Shown: piece after piece, positions 27,583-35,182 of the stretch
Layout of the letters: every line of letters begins with the position of its first letter
How positions within the stretch are numbered: the first letter of the stretch is position 1
NCBI GenBank assembly: GCA_949045875.1
Contig: CARPYP010000001.1
Location: 62,001 to 126,000, forward strand
From: an uncultured Clostridia bacterium
Lineage (GTDB): Bacteria; Bacillota; Clostridia; TANB77; CAG-508
Length of the DNA: 64,000 nucleotides
Direction: 5' to 3'
The notes under the pieces: model-generated
What the model saw: only the letters and a program-made list of their open reading frames with translations
What the model was told of the DNA's origin: nothing
Databases searched by the model: none
Translations under genes and position numbers: made by a program

Positions 27583-27707
27583 AACGGACACCCATACCCA
27601 GTAAAATTCGCTTTGCGAATTTTCCATGACTCATTCGCAAAAATATAAAAAGAAGAAAATGGCTTCTCTTCTTTTTATATTCTTTCTCATTTCGTCCGCC
27701 CCTACAA
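27583..27707. repeat. Composite palindromic element between pgi and rlmH
   Basis: Outer half-sites CGGACACCC and GTCCGCCCCTAC enclose two hairpins: AAAATTCGC/GCGAATTTT (27602-27622) and AATATAAAAAGAAGA/TCTTCTTTTTATATT (27641-27681). The second hairpin is followed on the minus strand by a T-rich tract and can terminate pgi transcription. The outer ends belong to the dispersed palindrome family. Confidence 0.65.
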
Positions 27708-27733
27708 TTATTTTCATACTATTATTTTTCAAT

Positions 27734-29029
27734 CTAATATCCGGGCTTTCCAAGTAACCTAAACATATTCTTCTTATATTCTTCTACTCCCGGTTGATTG
27801 AATGGATTTACTCCTAGTATTTTTCCTGACACCGCACATGCTAATTCAAAAAAGTATATTAGGTTTCCAATGGTTGCTGCATCTAATTTTTCCATATCTA
27901 TTATAATGTTTGGTACTCCTCCATTTACATGTGCTTCTATTGTTCCTTCCATTGCTTTTTTACACACATAATCTACTGTTTTTCCTGCTACAAAGTTCAT
28001 TCCATCTAAATTGTCTTCATCTGGTTTTATTTCTATATCTGTTTCTGGATTTACAACATTTATTACTGTTTCCATTAGATTTCTTTGTCCTTGTTGTATG
28101 TATTGTCCCATTGAGTGTAAGTCTGTTGTAAAGTCTACTCCTGCTGGGAATATTCCTTTTTCTTCTTTTCCTTCACTTTCTCCAAATAATTGCTTCCACC
28201 ATTCTACAAAATAATGTAATTTTGGATTATAGTTTGCTAGTATTTCAATTTCTTTCCCTTCATCATATAAGATATTTCTTGTTACTGCATATTGATAACA
28301 TTCATTATATTTTAAATTTGGTTCTATGTATTTGTTTTGTGCAATTCTTGCTCCATTCATTAGTTCATCTATGTCTATTCCTGCAACTGCTATTGGTAAT
28401 AATCCTACTGCTGTTAATACAGAGTATCTTCCTCCGATATTGTCTGGAACTACAAATGTTTCATATCCTTCGTCATTTGCTAATTGTTTTAATGCTCCTT
28501 TTTCTTTGTCTGTTGTCACATATATCCTTTTTCTTGCTTCTTCTAATCCATATTTATTTTCTAAAAATTCTCTAAATATTCTAAATGCAATAGCTGGTTC
28601 TGTTGTTGTTCCTGATTTTGATATTACATTTATTGATATGTCTTTATCTCCTATTGCTTCTATCATTTCTGCAATATATGTTGAACTTAGGTTGTTTCCG
28701 GCATATAGTATTTGTGGCTCATCTGAATTTGGATTGTAAAATCCATTTTTTATAGCTTCTATAACTGCTCTTGCACCTAAGTATGAGCCTCCTATTCCTA
28801 TGCATATAAAAACTTTTGAGTTATTTCTTATTGCTTCTGCTGCTTTTTTTATTCTTTCAAATTCTTCTTTATCATAATTTGTTGGTAAGTTTAACCAGCC
28901 TAAAAATTCTTCTGGTTTTGATGAGTTTTTTCTAATCTCTTTGTCTATTTCTTCTACTTTTTCTTGATATTCTACTACTTTTCTCATTTCTATTCCACTG
29001 TTTTCAAATCTTACTTTTATGTTTGACAT
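27734..29029 (-). CDS. pgi: Glucose-6-phosphate isomerase
   Basis: This glycolytic enzyme interconverts glucose-6-phosphate and fructose-6-phosphate. The 431-residue protein has [15 protein letters not shown], the sugar-phosphate-binding [25 protein letters not shown] and QLFGESEGK. The length is that of the short Gram-positive form. The ribosome site is AGAAAGGA, placed upstream as in several other genes here. It is a single gene between a terminator and a repeat element. Confidence 0.96.
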   Translation of the reverse strand: MSNIKVRFENSGIEMRKVVEYQEKVEEIDKEIRKNSSKPEEFLGWLNLPTNYDKEEFERIKKAAEAIRNNSKVFICIGIGGSYLGARAVIEAIKNGFYNPNSDEPQILYAGNNLSSTYIAEMIEAIGDKDISINVISKSGTTTEPAIAFRIFREFLENKYGLEEARKRIYVTTDKEKGALKQLANDEGYETFVVPDNIGGRYSVLTAVGLLPIAVAGIDIDELMNGARIAQNKYIEPNLKYNECYQYAVTRNILYDEGKEIEILANYNPKLHYFVEWWKQLFGESEGKEEKGIFPAGVDFTTDLHSMGQYIQQGQRNLMETVINVVNPETDIEIKPDEDNLDGMNFVAGKTVDYVCKKAMEGTIEAHVNGGVPNIIIDMEKLDAATIGNLIYFFELACAVSGKILGVNPFNQPGVEEYKKNMFRLLGKPGY

Positions 29030-29137
29030 TGTTTAATCATTCCTTTCTATATATTATATATCATTTTATTTTTTTGTTGTCAATTGGATTTTTGTCTGAA
29101 TTTATACCTTTTTTTTCCAATTTATGTTTCTTAACGT

Positions 29138-29171
29138 AATGAGAGCCTAGTATTTTACTAGACCCTCATTA
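29138..29171 (-). terminator. Terminator of the 29187-30440 gene
   Basis: TAATGAG...CTAGT pairs with ACTAG...CTCATTA around the loop ATTTT, about 16 bp past the stop of the exported protein gene. A good T-run is missing, but the two stems are strong for this AT-rich DNA. Confidence 0.6.
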
Positions 29172-29186
29172 CATTTTGTTATTAAT

Positions 29187-30440
29187 CTACCCTTCTATAA
29201 CAGGTTGCTCCTTAGTTTTTTCTATTTCTTTTTTAGCTATTATATTTCTTATTATTAATCCTATTCCTGTTGTAATTATAATAAAGTTAGATAGTCCACC
29301 AATATATGGCAATTTTTGTAATATCCATACACATAATGCTATTACCATTAATAAACATATTTCTAGTACTTTATTGTTTTTTACGGCTTCTATTTTATCT
29401 TTAGCAATTCCTGTTATTGAGATTGAAAATACCGCTGAACTAATATATATTATTATAGTCATTATCATCCATGCAATTATACTTATTGGCAATCCTATTG
29501 CTGTAAATAGCAACATTATAGACATTATAAATGCTATAAAGATTATTGCCCAAGTTATTAATCCTACTGCAAATGCAATTATTGATTTCTCTTTTAAATC
29601 TTTTGTAATAGCTTCTGTAAATCTTGGTGATAATAATTTTAATACAAAATATATTACAAGTGCATATATAATTGAAGTAACTGCACTAAATGCATAGTCT
29701 TTTATTTTTTCAGCTAATGGAATTTCAAAAGACTCTTCTTCTTCTAATTTAAAGTTTATTTCTCCATATAATACGATATCTTTTAATCCTTCTATTTCTC
29801 TTCCACTTGTATAATTAAAGTCTCCACCTATTAATAATGATGTTTCTTCATCTTTTACATCAATATTATCTGCTGTTAAAAATACATCTCTATAAACTTT
29901 TCCTCTTAATTTTACATTAGAAGAAGCTATTTTAACGTCTCTTTCTATATATGCCTTTTCCATTAACTCAAATTTTTCAGAAGCACAATATATATCATAT
30001 ATTGTCCCATTTATTTTTGCTTCTTGTGCAAATATATATAATGAATCTGCTATATATGCTTCTTCTGTAATTTCAACTGTTCCATTTGCAAAAATAAATA
30101 CTGAACCTTTTACTTCTCCTGTAAATTTTACATCTCCATTTACAAGAATATAAACATTCCCATCAATTAGTTTATCCATCTCATAGTCTGTATCTTCAAA
30201 TACATATAAATCTGAATATGTTATATCGTAATTTGGTAAGTTATCCACTTCTGAATCACTATCACCTTCTTGGTCAGTTATTGGCATTGTTCCATCTTCT
30301 TCTGAAGTAGGTTCAGATATTGGCATTATTCCATCTTCTGTAGATGTTCTAGGTTCGATTTCTTTTGCAAAGCAAAATGTACCTAATATAGATACTAAAA
30401 GTATTAAAGCTATTAATACTAAGCTAATTTTCTTCCTCAT
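29187..30440 (-). CDS. Exported polymer-forming (bactofilin-like) protein with C-terminal membrane helices
   Basis: The 417-residue protein has an N-terminal signal sequence (about 7-25, ending CFAKE) and a short acidic tandem repeat (STEDGIMPISEPTSEEDGTMPI region). A beta-helical, bactofilin-like region spans about 65-225, with repeating hydrophobic strands (GNVYILVNGDVKFTGEV, GSVFIFANGTVEI). Four or five membrane helices occupy about 245-400. Such proteins form polymers or scaffolds at the membrane in other bacteria; here the scaffold would face outward. Function is inferred from fold only. It stands alone between a terminator and the divergent gene C. Confidence 0.7.
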   Translation of the reverse strand: MRKKISLVLIALILLVSILGTFCFAKEIEPRTSTEDGIMPISEPTSEEDGTMPITDQEGDSDSEVDNLPNYDITYSDLYVFEDTDYEMDKLIDGNVYILVNGDVKFTGEVKGSVFIFANGTVEITEEAYIADSLYIFAQEAKINGTIYDIYCASEKFELMEKAYIERDVKIASSNVKLRGKVYRDVFLTADNIDVKDEETSLLIGGDFNYTSGREIEGLKDIVLYGEINFKLEEEESFEIPLAEKIKDYAFSAVTSIIYALVIYFVLKLLSPRFTEAITKDLKEKSIIAFAVGLITWAIIFIAFIMSIMLLFTAIGLPISIIAWMIMTIIIYISSAVFSISITGIAKDKIEAVKNNKVLEICLLMVIALCVWILQKLPYIGGLSNFIIITTGIGLIIRNIIAKKEIEKTKEQPVIEG

Positions 30441-30582
30441 TTAACTCTCTCCTTTTTATTTTTTCTCTTAGCTAGAGATACCTAATAAAATTATACTATC
30501 ACATTGTCCATTTTTATGCAATATTTTTTAGATTATTATTTATAATAATTTGTTAATTTACTTTTATAAACTCTTTATGTAC

Positions 30583-30611
30583 TTTACAAATTTACATAAA
30601 TATGATATAAA
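30583..30611 (+). promoter_or_regulatory. Promoter of small gene C
   Basis: TTTACA at 30583-30588 and TATAAA at 30606-30611 have a 17 bp spacer. They lie about 50 bp upstream of the GGAGGTAGCC ribosome site of the small plus-strand gene. Confidence 0.6.
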
Positions 30612-30659
30612 GAAAGTAACTTGCAAATTACAATAGTAGGATATGAATGGAGGTAGCCT

Positions 30660-30941
30660 ATGTTTGATGATTTACTAAGAGAAACTGCATTTAATTACAA
30701 CTTACGGAAATGTAAAAAAACTAAAAAATTTTTTAAGGAAGTGAAAAAGGGCTTATTAAAAAGTGCTAAAGGCTTATCACATGACAAAAAAATAGCTTCA
30801 TTCTCAATAGATGCTCATCTCTCAGAGAACGGTTATATCAAACTTAAAAAGCTATGTGATAAAAATGGGATCAATTTTGCAACCAAATATGTCGACTGTT
30901 TTCTAAATACTTATGAATTTAGTATAGTAGTTCGGCAATAG
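30660..30941 (+). CDS. Small basic protein C with two in-frame CGG codons
   Basis: This 93-residue, Lys-rich protein is of unknown function (N-terminal half KKTKKFFKEVKKGLLKSAKG, C-terminal half YIKLKKLCDKNGINF). ATG 30660 follows GGAGGTAGCC. Codon 16 (30705-30707) is CGG followed by AAA; slipping +1 would give a 27-residue product ending in TGA. Codon 92 (30933-30935) is CGG-CAA directly before the TAG stop. Like genes A, B, D and E it is a single-gene unit with its own promoter and terminator. No clear sequence relation to A or B is visible. Confidence 0.7.
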   Translation: MFDDLLRETAFNYNLRKCKKTKKFFKEVKKGLLKSAKGLSHDKKIASFSIDAHLSENGYIKLKKLCDKNGINFATKYVDCFLNTYEFSIVVRQ

Positions 30942-30944
30942 CAT

Positions 30945-30982
30945 AAGTGGGAAATATCTGGTGTTACCAGTATTTCCCACTT
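30945..30982. terminator. Bidirectional terminator between gene C and the zinc-ribbon gene
   Basis: AGTGGGAAATA.CTGG pairs with CCAG.TATTTCCCACT in a near-perfect hairpin between two converging genes. T-rich sequence follows on the plus side (TTCTCCTAATT), so it can serve both transcripts. Confidence 0.7.
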
Positions 30983-30997
30983 CTCCTAATTCATATT

Positions 30998-31165
30998 TTA
31001 TCTATTATTGTTTTGTTGTTTTCTAGCTTTTCTACATGCTGGACATCTTACTGGTTGGCTTGTAAAACCTTTTTCTGCATAAAATTGTTGTTCTCCTGCT
31101 GTAAATACAAATTCTTCGCCACAATCTCTACATTTAATAGTTATGTCTTCATATGTTGTTTCCAT
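30998..31165 (-). CDS. Small zinc-ribbon protein
   Basis: This is a 55-residue protein with the zinc-binding pattern CRDC near residues 12-15 and CPAC at about 41-44, between them EEFVFTAGEQQFYAEKGF. This matches the probable zinc-ribbon family often found as a small stand-alone gene in Firmicutes. The basic C-terminus (RKARKQQNNNR) suggests nucleic acid contact, which is inference. AAGGAGG lies at correct spacing before the ATG at 31165. Confidence 0.85.
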   Translation of the reverse strand: METTYEDITIKCRDCGEEFVFTAGEQQFYAEKGFTSQPVRCPACRKARKQQNNNR

Positions 31166-31328
31166 ATATATAACCTCCTTTTTAAAACTGTTTTGAATTA
31201 CTTTTCGTACTTAACCAATCTAATAAAGAAGGTAAATATTCTAAAATAAATTCTTTTTTTGTTTCTTCTTCGAAACTTCTTTTACTATATCATATATATG
31301 AATAAAATTCAAGAAAAATACAAGATTT

Positions 31329-32150
31329 TTATAAAATATATTTTTTTAAAAATTCTGCTACTCCATCTTCTTCATTTGATAGTGTAATATAGTCTGCAAT
31401 TTTTTTTAATTCTTCGTCTGCATTTTTCATTGCTACTGTGTTTCCACAGTTTTTAAACATTGCTATATCGTTAATTCTATCTCCAAAACATATTGTTTCT
31501 TCTTTTTTTATATTCATTGATTTTAAAAATTTATTTATTGCTGTTCCTTTATCAACAAATTTATTATTTATAAATATATAATATGGTTCTTTTGAGTTTA
31601 TTTCTTTGTTTATATAGTCTTTACTATAATTTGCTATTTTTAAATTTTGTTTTGATGCTATATATTCTTCACATTCTTTCATTCCATAATAGTTATTACT
31701 ATTAATTATTATTTGAAAAATATCTACACTTTTTATTTCTTCTATATTTCTTATTATAGTTCTATTTTTGTACATATTGCTACAAAATATATTATTTCCA
31801 ATTTGTTCATCTTCTACGTTTAATACTAATTCTAAGTCGTGTTTATTACAATATTCCCAAAGTTCTTTTATTTCATTATATTCTATAATATTTTTATAGA
31901 AATTCATATTGGTTTTACAATTATATATTTGTGCTCCATTTGATGAAATAGTATAATCAGAAGCACATAGCTCTTTACTATATTTACATACATCCCTATT
32001 GCTTCTTCCTGAACATAATATAATATAAATGCCTTTATCTTTTATGGCCTTTATTGGAATTTTTGTTGCTTCTGTTATTTGTTTATTACCATTTGTGAGT
32101 GTTCCATCAACATCTAAAAATACAGCTTTAATATTTTTTAAATTTCCCAT
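31329..32150 (-). CDS. Cof-type HAD-family phosphatase
   Basis: The 273-residue protein belongs to the haloacid dehalogenase superfamily, Cof subfamily, which dephosphorylates sugar phosphates or flavin/pyridoxal phosphates. The nucleophile motif is FLDVDGTLT near residues 11-19, motif II is in LCSGRS, and motif III/IV is FGDRINDIAMFKNCG. A large C2-type cap lies in the middle. Substrate cannot be told from sequence. It follows truB with a 70 bp gap. Confidence 0.85.
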   Translation of the reverse strand: MGNLKNIKAVFLDVDGTLTNGNKQITEATKIPIKAIKDKGIYIILCSGRSNRDVCKYSKELCASDYTISSNGAQIYNCKTNMNFYKNIIEYNEIKELWEYCNKHDLELVLNVEDEQIGNNIFCSNMYKNRTIIRNIEEIKSVDIFQIIINSNNYYGMKECEEYIASKQNLKIANYSKDYINKEINSKEPYYIFINNKFVDKGTAINKFLKSMNIKKEETICFGDRINDIAMFKNCGNTVAMKNADEELKKIADYITLSNEEDGVAEFLKKYIL

Positions 32151-32222
32151 ATTTTTGGTCTCCCATTTTATAACATCTATAATTATTTTAACATATTTTT
32201 AGACATCTTGTAAATCATTATT

Positions 32223-33098
32223 TTATAAAATCACATCTCTTTTTAGTTTACTGTTTTGTAATATTCCAGTTCCTATGAAGTTTCCTTTTTCATCATATAT
32301 CCTATATATTCCATCTTTATGATTAGAGGTGATTTTTACTCCATTTAAAAATGTTTCTAATTGCTTTTTGTTTATTGTAATTTTTTCTTTGTTTTCTAAG
32401 ACTTTTTCAAGGCTTATTATATTTTCTTTTAGGTAATCAATATTATTCTTATTAGATTTTAATTTTTCTATTTTTATAGCTTTTTCTATATTAAATTCTC
32501 CAACTTGAATTCGATTAAGTTCTTTCATATACCCAATAGTTCCTAATTTTTCTGCAATATCTTCACATAAAGTTCTTATATATGTTCCTTTTGAACATTC
32601 AATTCTAATGTCTATTTGGTTATTCTGAAGGTCGATTTTATTCAATTCTAGATTATAAATTTCTATATTTCTAACAGGGACTTCTATTCGCTCACCTTTT
32701 CTTGCATAATCATATAATTTCTTTCCGTTTACTTTTATTGCTGAATACATTGGTGGCATTTGAGTTTGCTTACCCTTAAATGATTTAAGAGTTTTGTTTA
32801 TATTCTCTTCTGATAATATATTTTTATCTATTTCCTTACTCTCTAAAATTTTTCCTTCTCCATCAGCAGTATCTGTTTTTATTCCTAATTGCAATGTAGC
32901 TTCATATATTTTATCATGATTTACTAAGTATTTGGATATTTTGGTTCCTTTTCCTATTAAAATAGGTAATACTCCTGTTGCATTAGGGTCTAATGTTCCT
33001 GTATGCCCTACTTTTTCGTTTAAGGTATGTTTAACTATTTGAACTACATCATTTGAGGTATATTCTTTTTCTTTATTTATTATAATTATTCCATCCAT
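32223..33098 (-). CDS. truB: tRNA pseudouridine-55 synthase
   Basis: It makes pseudouridine 55 in the T-loop of tRNAs. The 291-residue protein has GHTGTLDPNATGVLPI with the catalytic Asp, KTDTADGEG, and the PUA-like C-terminal region (NGVKITSNHKDGIYRIYDEKGNF). It belongs to the translation block that includes rbfA, infB and nusA, although a small plus-strand transcription unit separates it from the DHH gene. Confidence 0.95.
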   Translation of the reverse strand: MDGIIIINKEKEYTSNDVVQIVKHTLNEKVGHTGTLDPNATGVLPILIGKGTKISKYLVNHDKIYEATLQLGIKTDTADGEGKILESKEIDKNILSEENINKTLKSFKGKQTQMPPMYSAIKVNGKKLYDYARKGERIEVPVRNIEIYNLELNKIDLQNNQIDIRIECSKGTYIRTLCEDIAEKLGTIGYMKELNRIQVGEFNIEKAIKIEKLKSNKNNIDYLKENIISLEKVLENKEKITINKKQLETFLNGVKITSNHKDGIYRIYDEKGNFIGTGILQNSKLKRDVIL

Positions 33099-33138
33099 TT
33101 TATTTTTCCTTTTTATTTAATTTTGGTTCTATCTCAAC

Positions 33139-33167
33139 TTGCAATTTTACATAAATTATGTTATAAT
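33139..33167 (+). promoter_or_regulatory. Strong promoter of the 38-residue gene
   Basis: TTGCAA (33139-33144) and the perfect -10 TATAAT (33162-33167) are separated by 17 bp. It drives a short plus-strand unit that ends in a terminator at 33375-33404, so the unit makes a transcript of about 230 bases. Confidence 0.75.
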
Positions 33168-33235
33168 ATGAATAATTAGTGAAAATTTTGTTTCATCACT
33201 TTAAAATAAAGTGATAGGAAGGAGACCAACTATGA

Positions 33236-33352
33236 ATGAAAGAAATAACATCACTTGCAGATGAACTTTCTAATGATAAGTATGCTAATATAACTCCAGA
33301 AAGAGATAATTCACAACCTAATAGAAATTCAAGCGATATGGGTGGAAGATAA
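33236..33352 (+). CDS. Possible 38-residue peptide in a small transcription unit
   Basis: A polar reading frame (MKEITSLADELSNDKYANI..., ending SSDMGGR) has AAGGAGACC upstream. A competing ATG at 33232 in another frame is closer to the ribosome site but gives only ten codons. The unit has an excellent promoter and a terminator, so something here is expressed, either this peptide or a small RNA. It lies between truB and the DHH phosphoesterase gene on the opposite strand. It contains no CGG codon. Confidence 0.5.
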   Translation: MKEITSLADELSNDKYANITPERDNSQPNRNSSDMGGR

Positions 33353-33374
33353 AATACAATGTTAAGAGTTTTTT

Positions 33375-33404
33375 AAGAGTCAAACATTAAAGTCTGACTC
33401 TTTT
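33375..33404 (+). terminator. Terminator of the 38-residue gene unit
   Basis: AAGAGTCA (33375-33382) pairs with TGACTCTT (33395-33402), followed by TTTTG. It is placed between the short plus-strand unit and the converging DHH gene. Confidence 0.75.
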
Positions 33405-33413
33405 GTCATTTAA

Positions 33414-34367
33414 CTATTTTAGATATGTTTTTACACGACTTACCATCTTTTCTTTTGCTTCTTCTAAAGACATATTCATTGTACAGCCTGCTGCTTTTTC
33501 ATGCCCTCCACCAGCAAACATTATACAAACATCTGATACATTTACATAGTCTTTTGAACGAAGTGATGCCTTATATTCTCCTTCTTCTATTTCTCTTAAA
33601 AAGATTGAAACTTCGACTCCTTCAACATCTCTGCCTAATTCGACTAACCCTTCATGGTCTCCTTCTTCTGCACCTACTTCTTCTATATCTTGTTTTGTTA
33701 TATATGTAAATGTTATTTTACCGTTTTCTAAAAATTCCATTCTGTCTATTACTTTTTTTGTAAGTAAAAAGTTTGCTTTACTTTTTGTTTGCAATACTCT
33801 TTTATATGTATCAGATACTTTTACACCTTTTCTTAATAATTCTGCTACAAATTCAAAGGTTTCTGTGGTTACTCCGTCATATTTAAAACCACCTGTATCT
33901 GTTATTATCCCAGTTAATATACATGTTCCAATTTCTTTGTCTATTTCTATTCCTAGTTTTCTTAATACTATTATTAAGATTTGAGCGCACGCAGGTGCAA
34001 CAGGGTCTACATAGTTAAAATCAGCAAACATTTTATTGCTTCCATGATGATCTATACATATTGTTGTTTTTGCTTCTTCAAAAAATGGCTCATATCCCTT
34101 TAGTCTTTTTGTGTCTGTACAGTCTAATGCTATTCCTAAATCATATTTTATGTTTCTTCCTTCTGTTTTTATTTCATTTGCTCCTGGTAAAAAGTTAAAT
34201 GCCTTAGAATGTGTTGGCATAACTATGTCTACGTCTTTTCCTATACTTTTTAAGGCTAAGTACATTGCTAAACTGCTTCCGATTGCATCTCCATCTGGTG
34301 TTTCATGGCTTTCTATTATTATAGTATTTGCATTTTCGATTTCTCTCTTTATGTCATCTAATGTCAT
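33414..34367 (-). CDS. nrnA: DHH-family oligoribonuclease / pAp phosphatase
   Basis: This 317-residue DHH/DHHA1 protein resembles NrnA, which degrades nano-RNAs and dephosphorylates 3'-phosphoadenosine 5'-phosphate. Metal-binding motifs are ESHETPDGDAIGSS, DCTD and the eponymous CIDHHGSN. The DHHA1 domain has FAGGGHEKAAGC near the C-terminus. It lies between rbfA and truB, the usual position in Firmicutes. Confidence 0.9.
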   Translation of the reverse strand: MTLDDIKREIENANTIIIESHETPDGDAIGSSLAMYLALKSIGKDVDIVMPTHSKAFNFLPGANEIKTEGRNIKYDLGIALDCTDTKRLKGYEPFFEEAKTTICIDHHGSNKMFADFNYVDPVAPACAQILIIVLRKLGIEIDKEIGTCILTGIITDTGGFKYDGVTTETFEFVAELLRKGVKVSDTYKRVLQTKSKANFLLTKKVIDRMEFLENGKITFTYITKQDIEEVGAEEGDHEGLVELGRDVEGVEVSIFLREIEEGEYKASLRSKDYVNVSDVCIMFAGGGHEKAAGCTMNMSLEEAKEKMVSRVKTYLK

Positions 34368-34396
34368 TGTTATTCTCCTTTTTATGATTATTTAGA

Positions 34397-34413
34397 AGGG
34401 GCTTATGCCCCTA
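34397..34413. repeat. Short palindrome AGGGGCTTATGCCCCT
   Basis: AGGGGCTTATGCCCCT is a reduced member of the GC-rich intergenic palindrome family, located between rbfA and the DHH gene. Confidence 0.55.
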
Positions 34414-34416
34414 TTT

Positions 34417-34788
34417 TTATTCATCTTTATTTTTAGGTTTCGCGGGTAATATTTCTTTTAAAATTTTGTCAATTCTTTCTCCATATTCTATTGAATCATC
34501 TAATACAAATATTATTTCTGGTGTTATTCTTAGGTTTATCCTTTTTGCAACTTCTGTTCTGACAAATCCTGATGATTTTTTTAGAGCTGCTAAGGTTTCT
34601 TTTGTGTTTTTTGAGTTTAATATACTAACATATATTTGGGCATATTTTAAGTCTGGTGTGATTTTTGCTTTTGTTACACTTATTAACCCTGTTATGTTAG
34701 GATTTTTTAGGTCATATGATATCACATTGCTTATTTCTTTTTTTAATTCTTCGTCTATACGACCTAGTCTGTTTGAATTTTTATTCAT
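34417..34788 (-). CDS. rbfA: Ribosome-binding factor A
   Basis: It is a 30S maturation factor needed for 16S rRNA 5' end processing. The 123-residue KH-like protein begins RLGRIDEELKKEISNVI and has GLISVTKAKITPDLKYAQIYVS and LRITPEIIFVLDDSIEYGERI. Length and motifs are standard. It is downstream of infB, separated by a palindromic element and an infB tail duplicate. Confidence 0.94.
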   Translation of the reverse strand: MNKNSNRLGRIDEELKKEISNVISYDLKNPNITGLISVTKAKITPDLKYAQIYVSILNSKNTKETLAALKKSSGFVRTEVAKRINLRITPEIIFVLDDSIEYGERIDKILKEILPAKPKNKDE

Positions 34789-34850
34789 GTTTGCTTCCTT
34801 TCGTTATAGTTAAATTTTATTATATTTTGTAAATATAGACTCACCTATAC

Positions 34851-35026
34851 TACATTCATAATTAATAAATTTGAGAAATTATTTGAGTGAAATTGAGGTT
34901 AGAAATGTTATAATTTCAGTTATAGGGAATCTCGAGCCTGTCGAGAGGGCGCTGTAATTGAAATTATTACATTCTCTCCGAAATTGAGAGGGATAGAATT
35001 TCGAGAATTTATTAATTATGAATGTA
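34851..35026. repeat. Palindromic MITE-like element, copy 2
   Basis: A 176 bp element has perfect 21 bp terminal inverted repeats (34851-34871 and 35006-35026, TACATTCATAATTAATAAAT...). Its arms pair along most of their length. The central part TATAGGGAATCTCGAGC...GAGAGGGCGCTGTAA matches copy 1 at 13239-13418. The arms differ between copies but keep pairing, as expected of a structure under selection or of arm gene conversion. It lies between infB and rbfA. Confidence 0.8.
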
Positions 35027-35036
35027 TTGTATTTTT

Positions 35037-35063
35037 GGGCAGACACAGGGCCTGCCCCTACAT
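35037..35063. repeat. GC-rich palindrome with CCCCTACA tail
   Basis: GGGCAGACACAGGGCCTGCCCCTACA is a member of the dispersed palindrome family and lies directly next to MITE-like copy 2 and to the infB tail duplicate. Confidence 0.6.
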
Positions 35064-35066
35064 TAC

Positions 35067-35127
35067 CTATTTATTAAGACCTTTCTTAATTTCTTCCATT
35101 TTGAAAATTTCTAATGTATCTCCTTAT
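35067..35127 (-). pseudogene. Duplicate of the infB 3' end
   Basis: Translated on the minus strand this stretch reads GDTLEIFKMEEIKKGLNK-stop, close to the true infB end [22 protein letters not shown], which finishes at 35183. About 60 bp are duplicated with roughly 75 percent identity and no start. It must be a remnant of a second infB-like end or of a segmental duplication. The 394 bp gap from rbfA to infB holds only this remnant, the palindromes and AT-rich sequence. Confidence 0.8.
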
Positions 35128-35182
35128 AGATACATTAAATTTTTCTATAATCATTCTAGTTAAATAAGCTCATTTCATTCGC

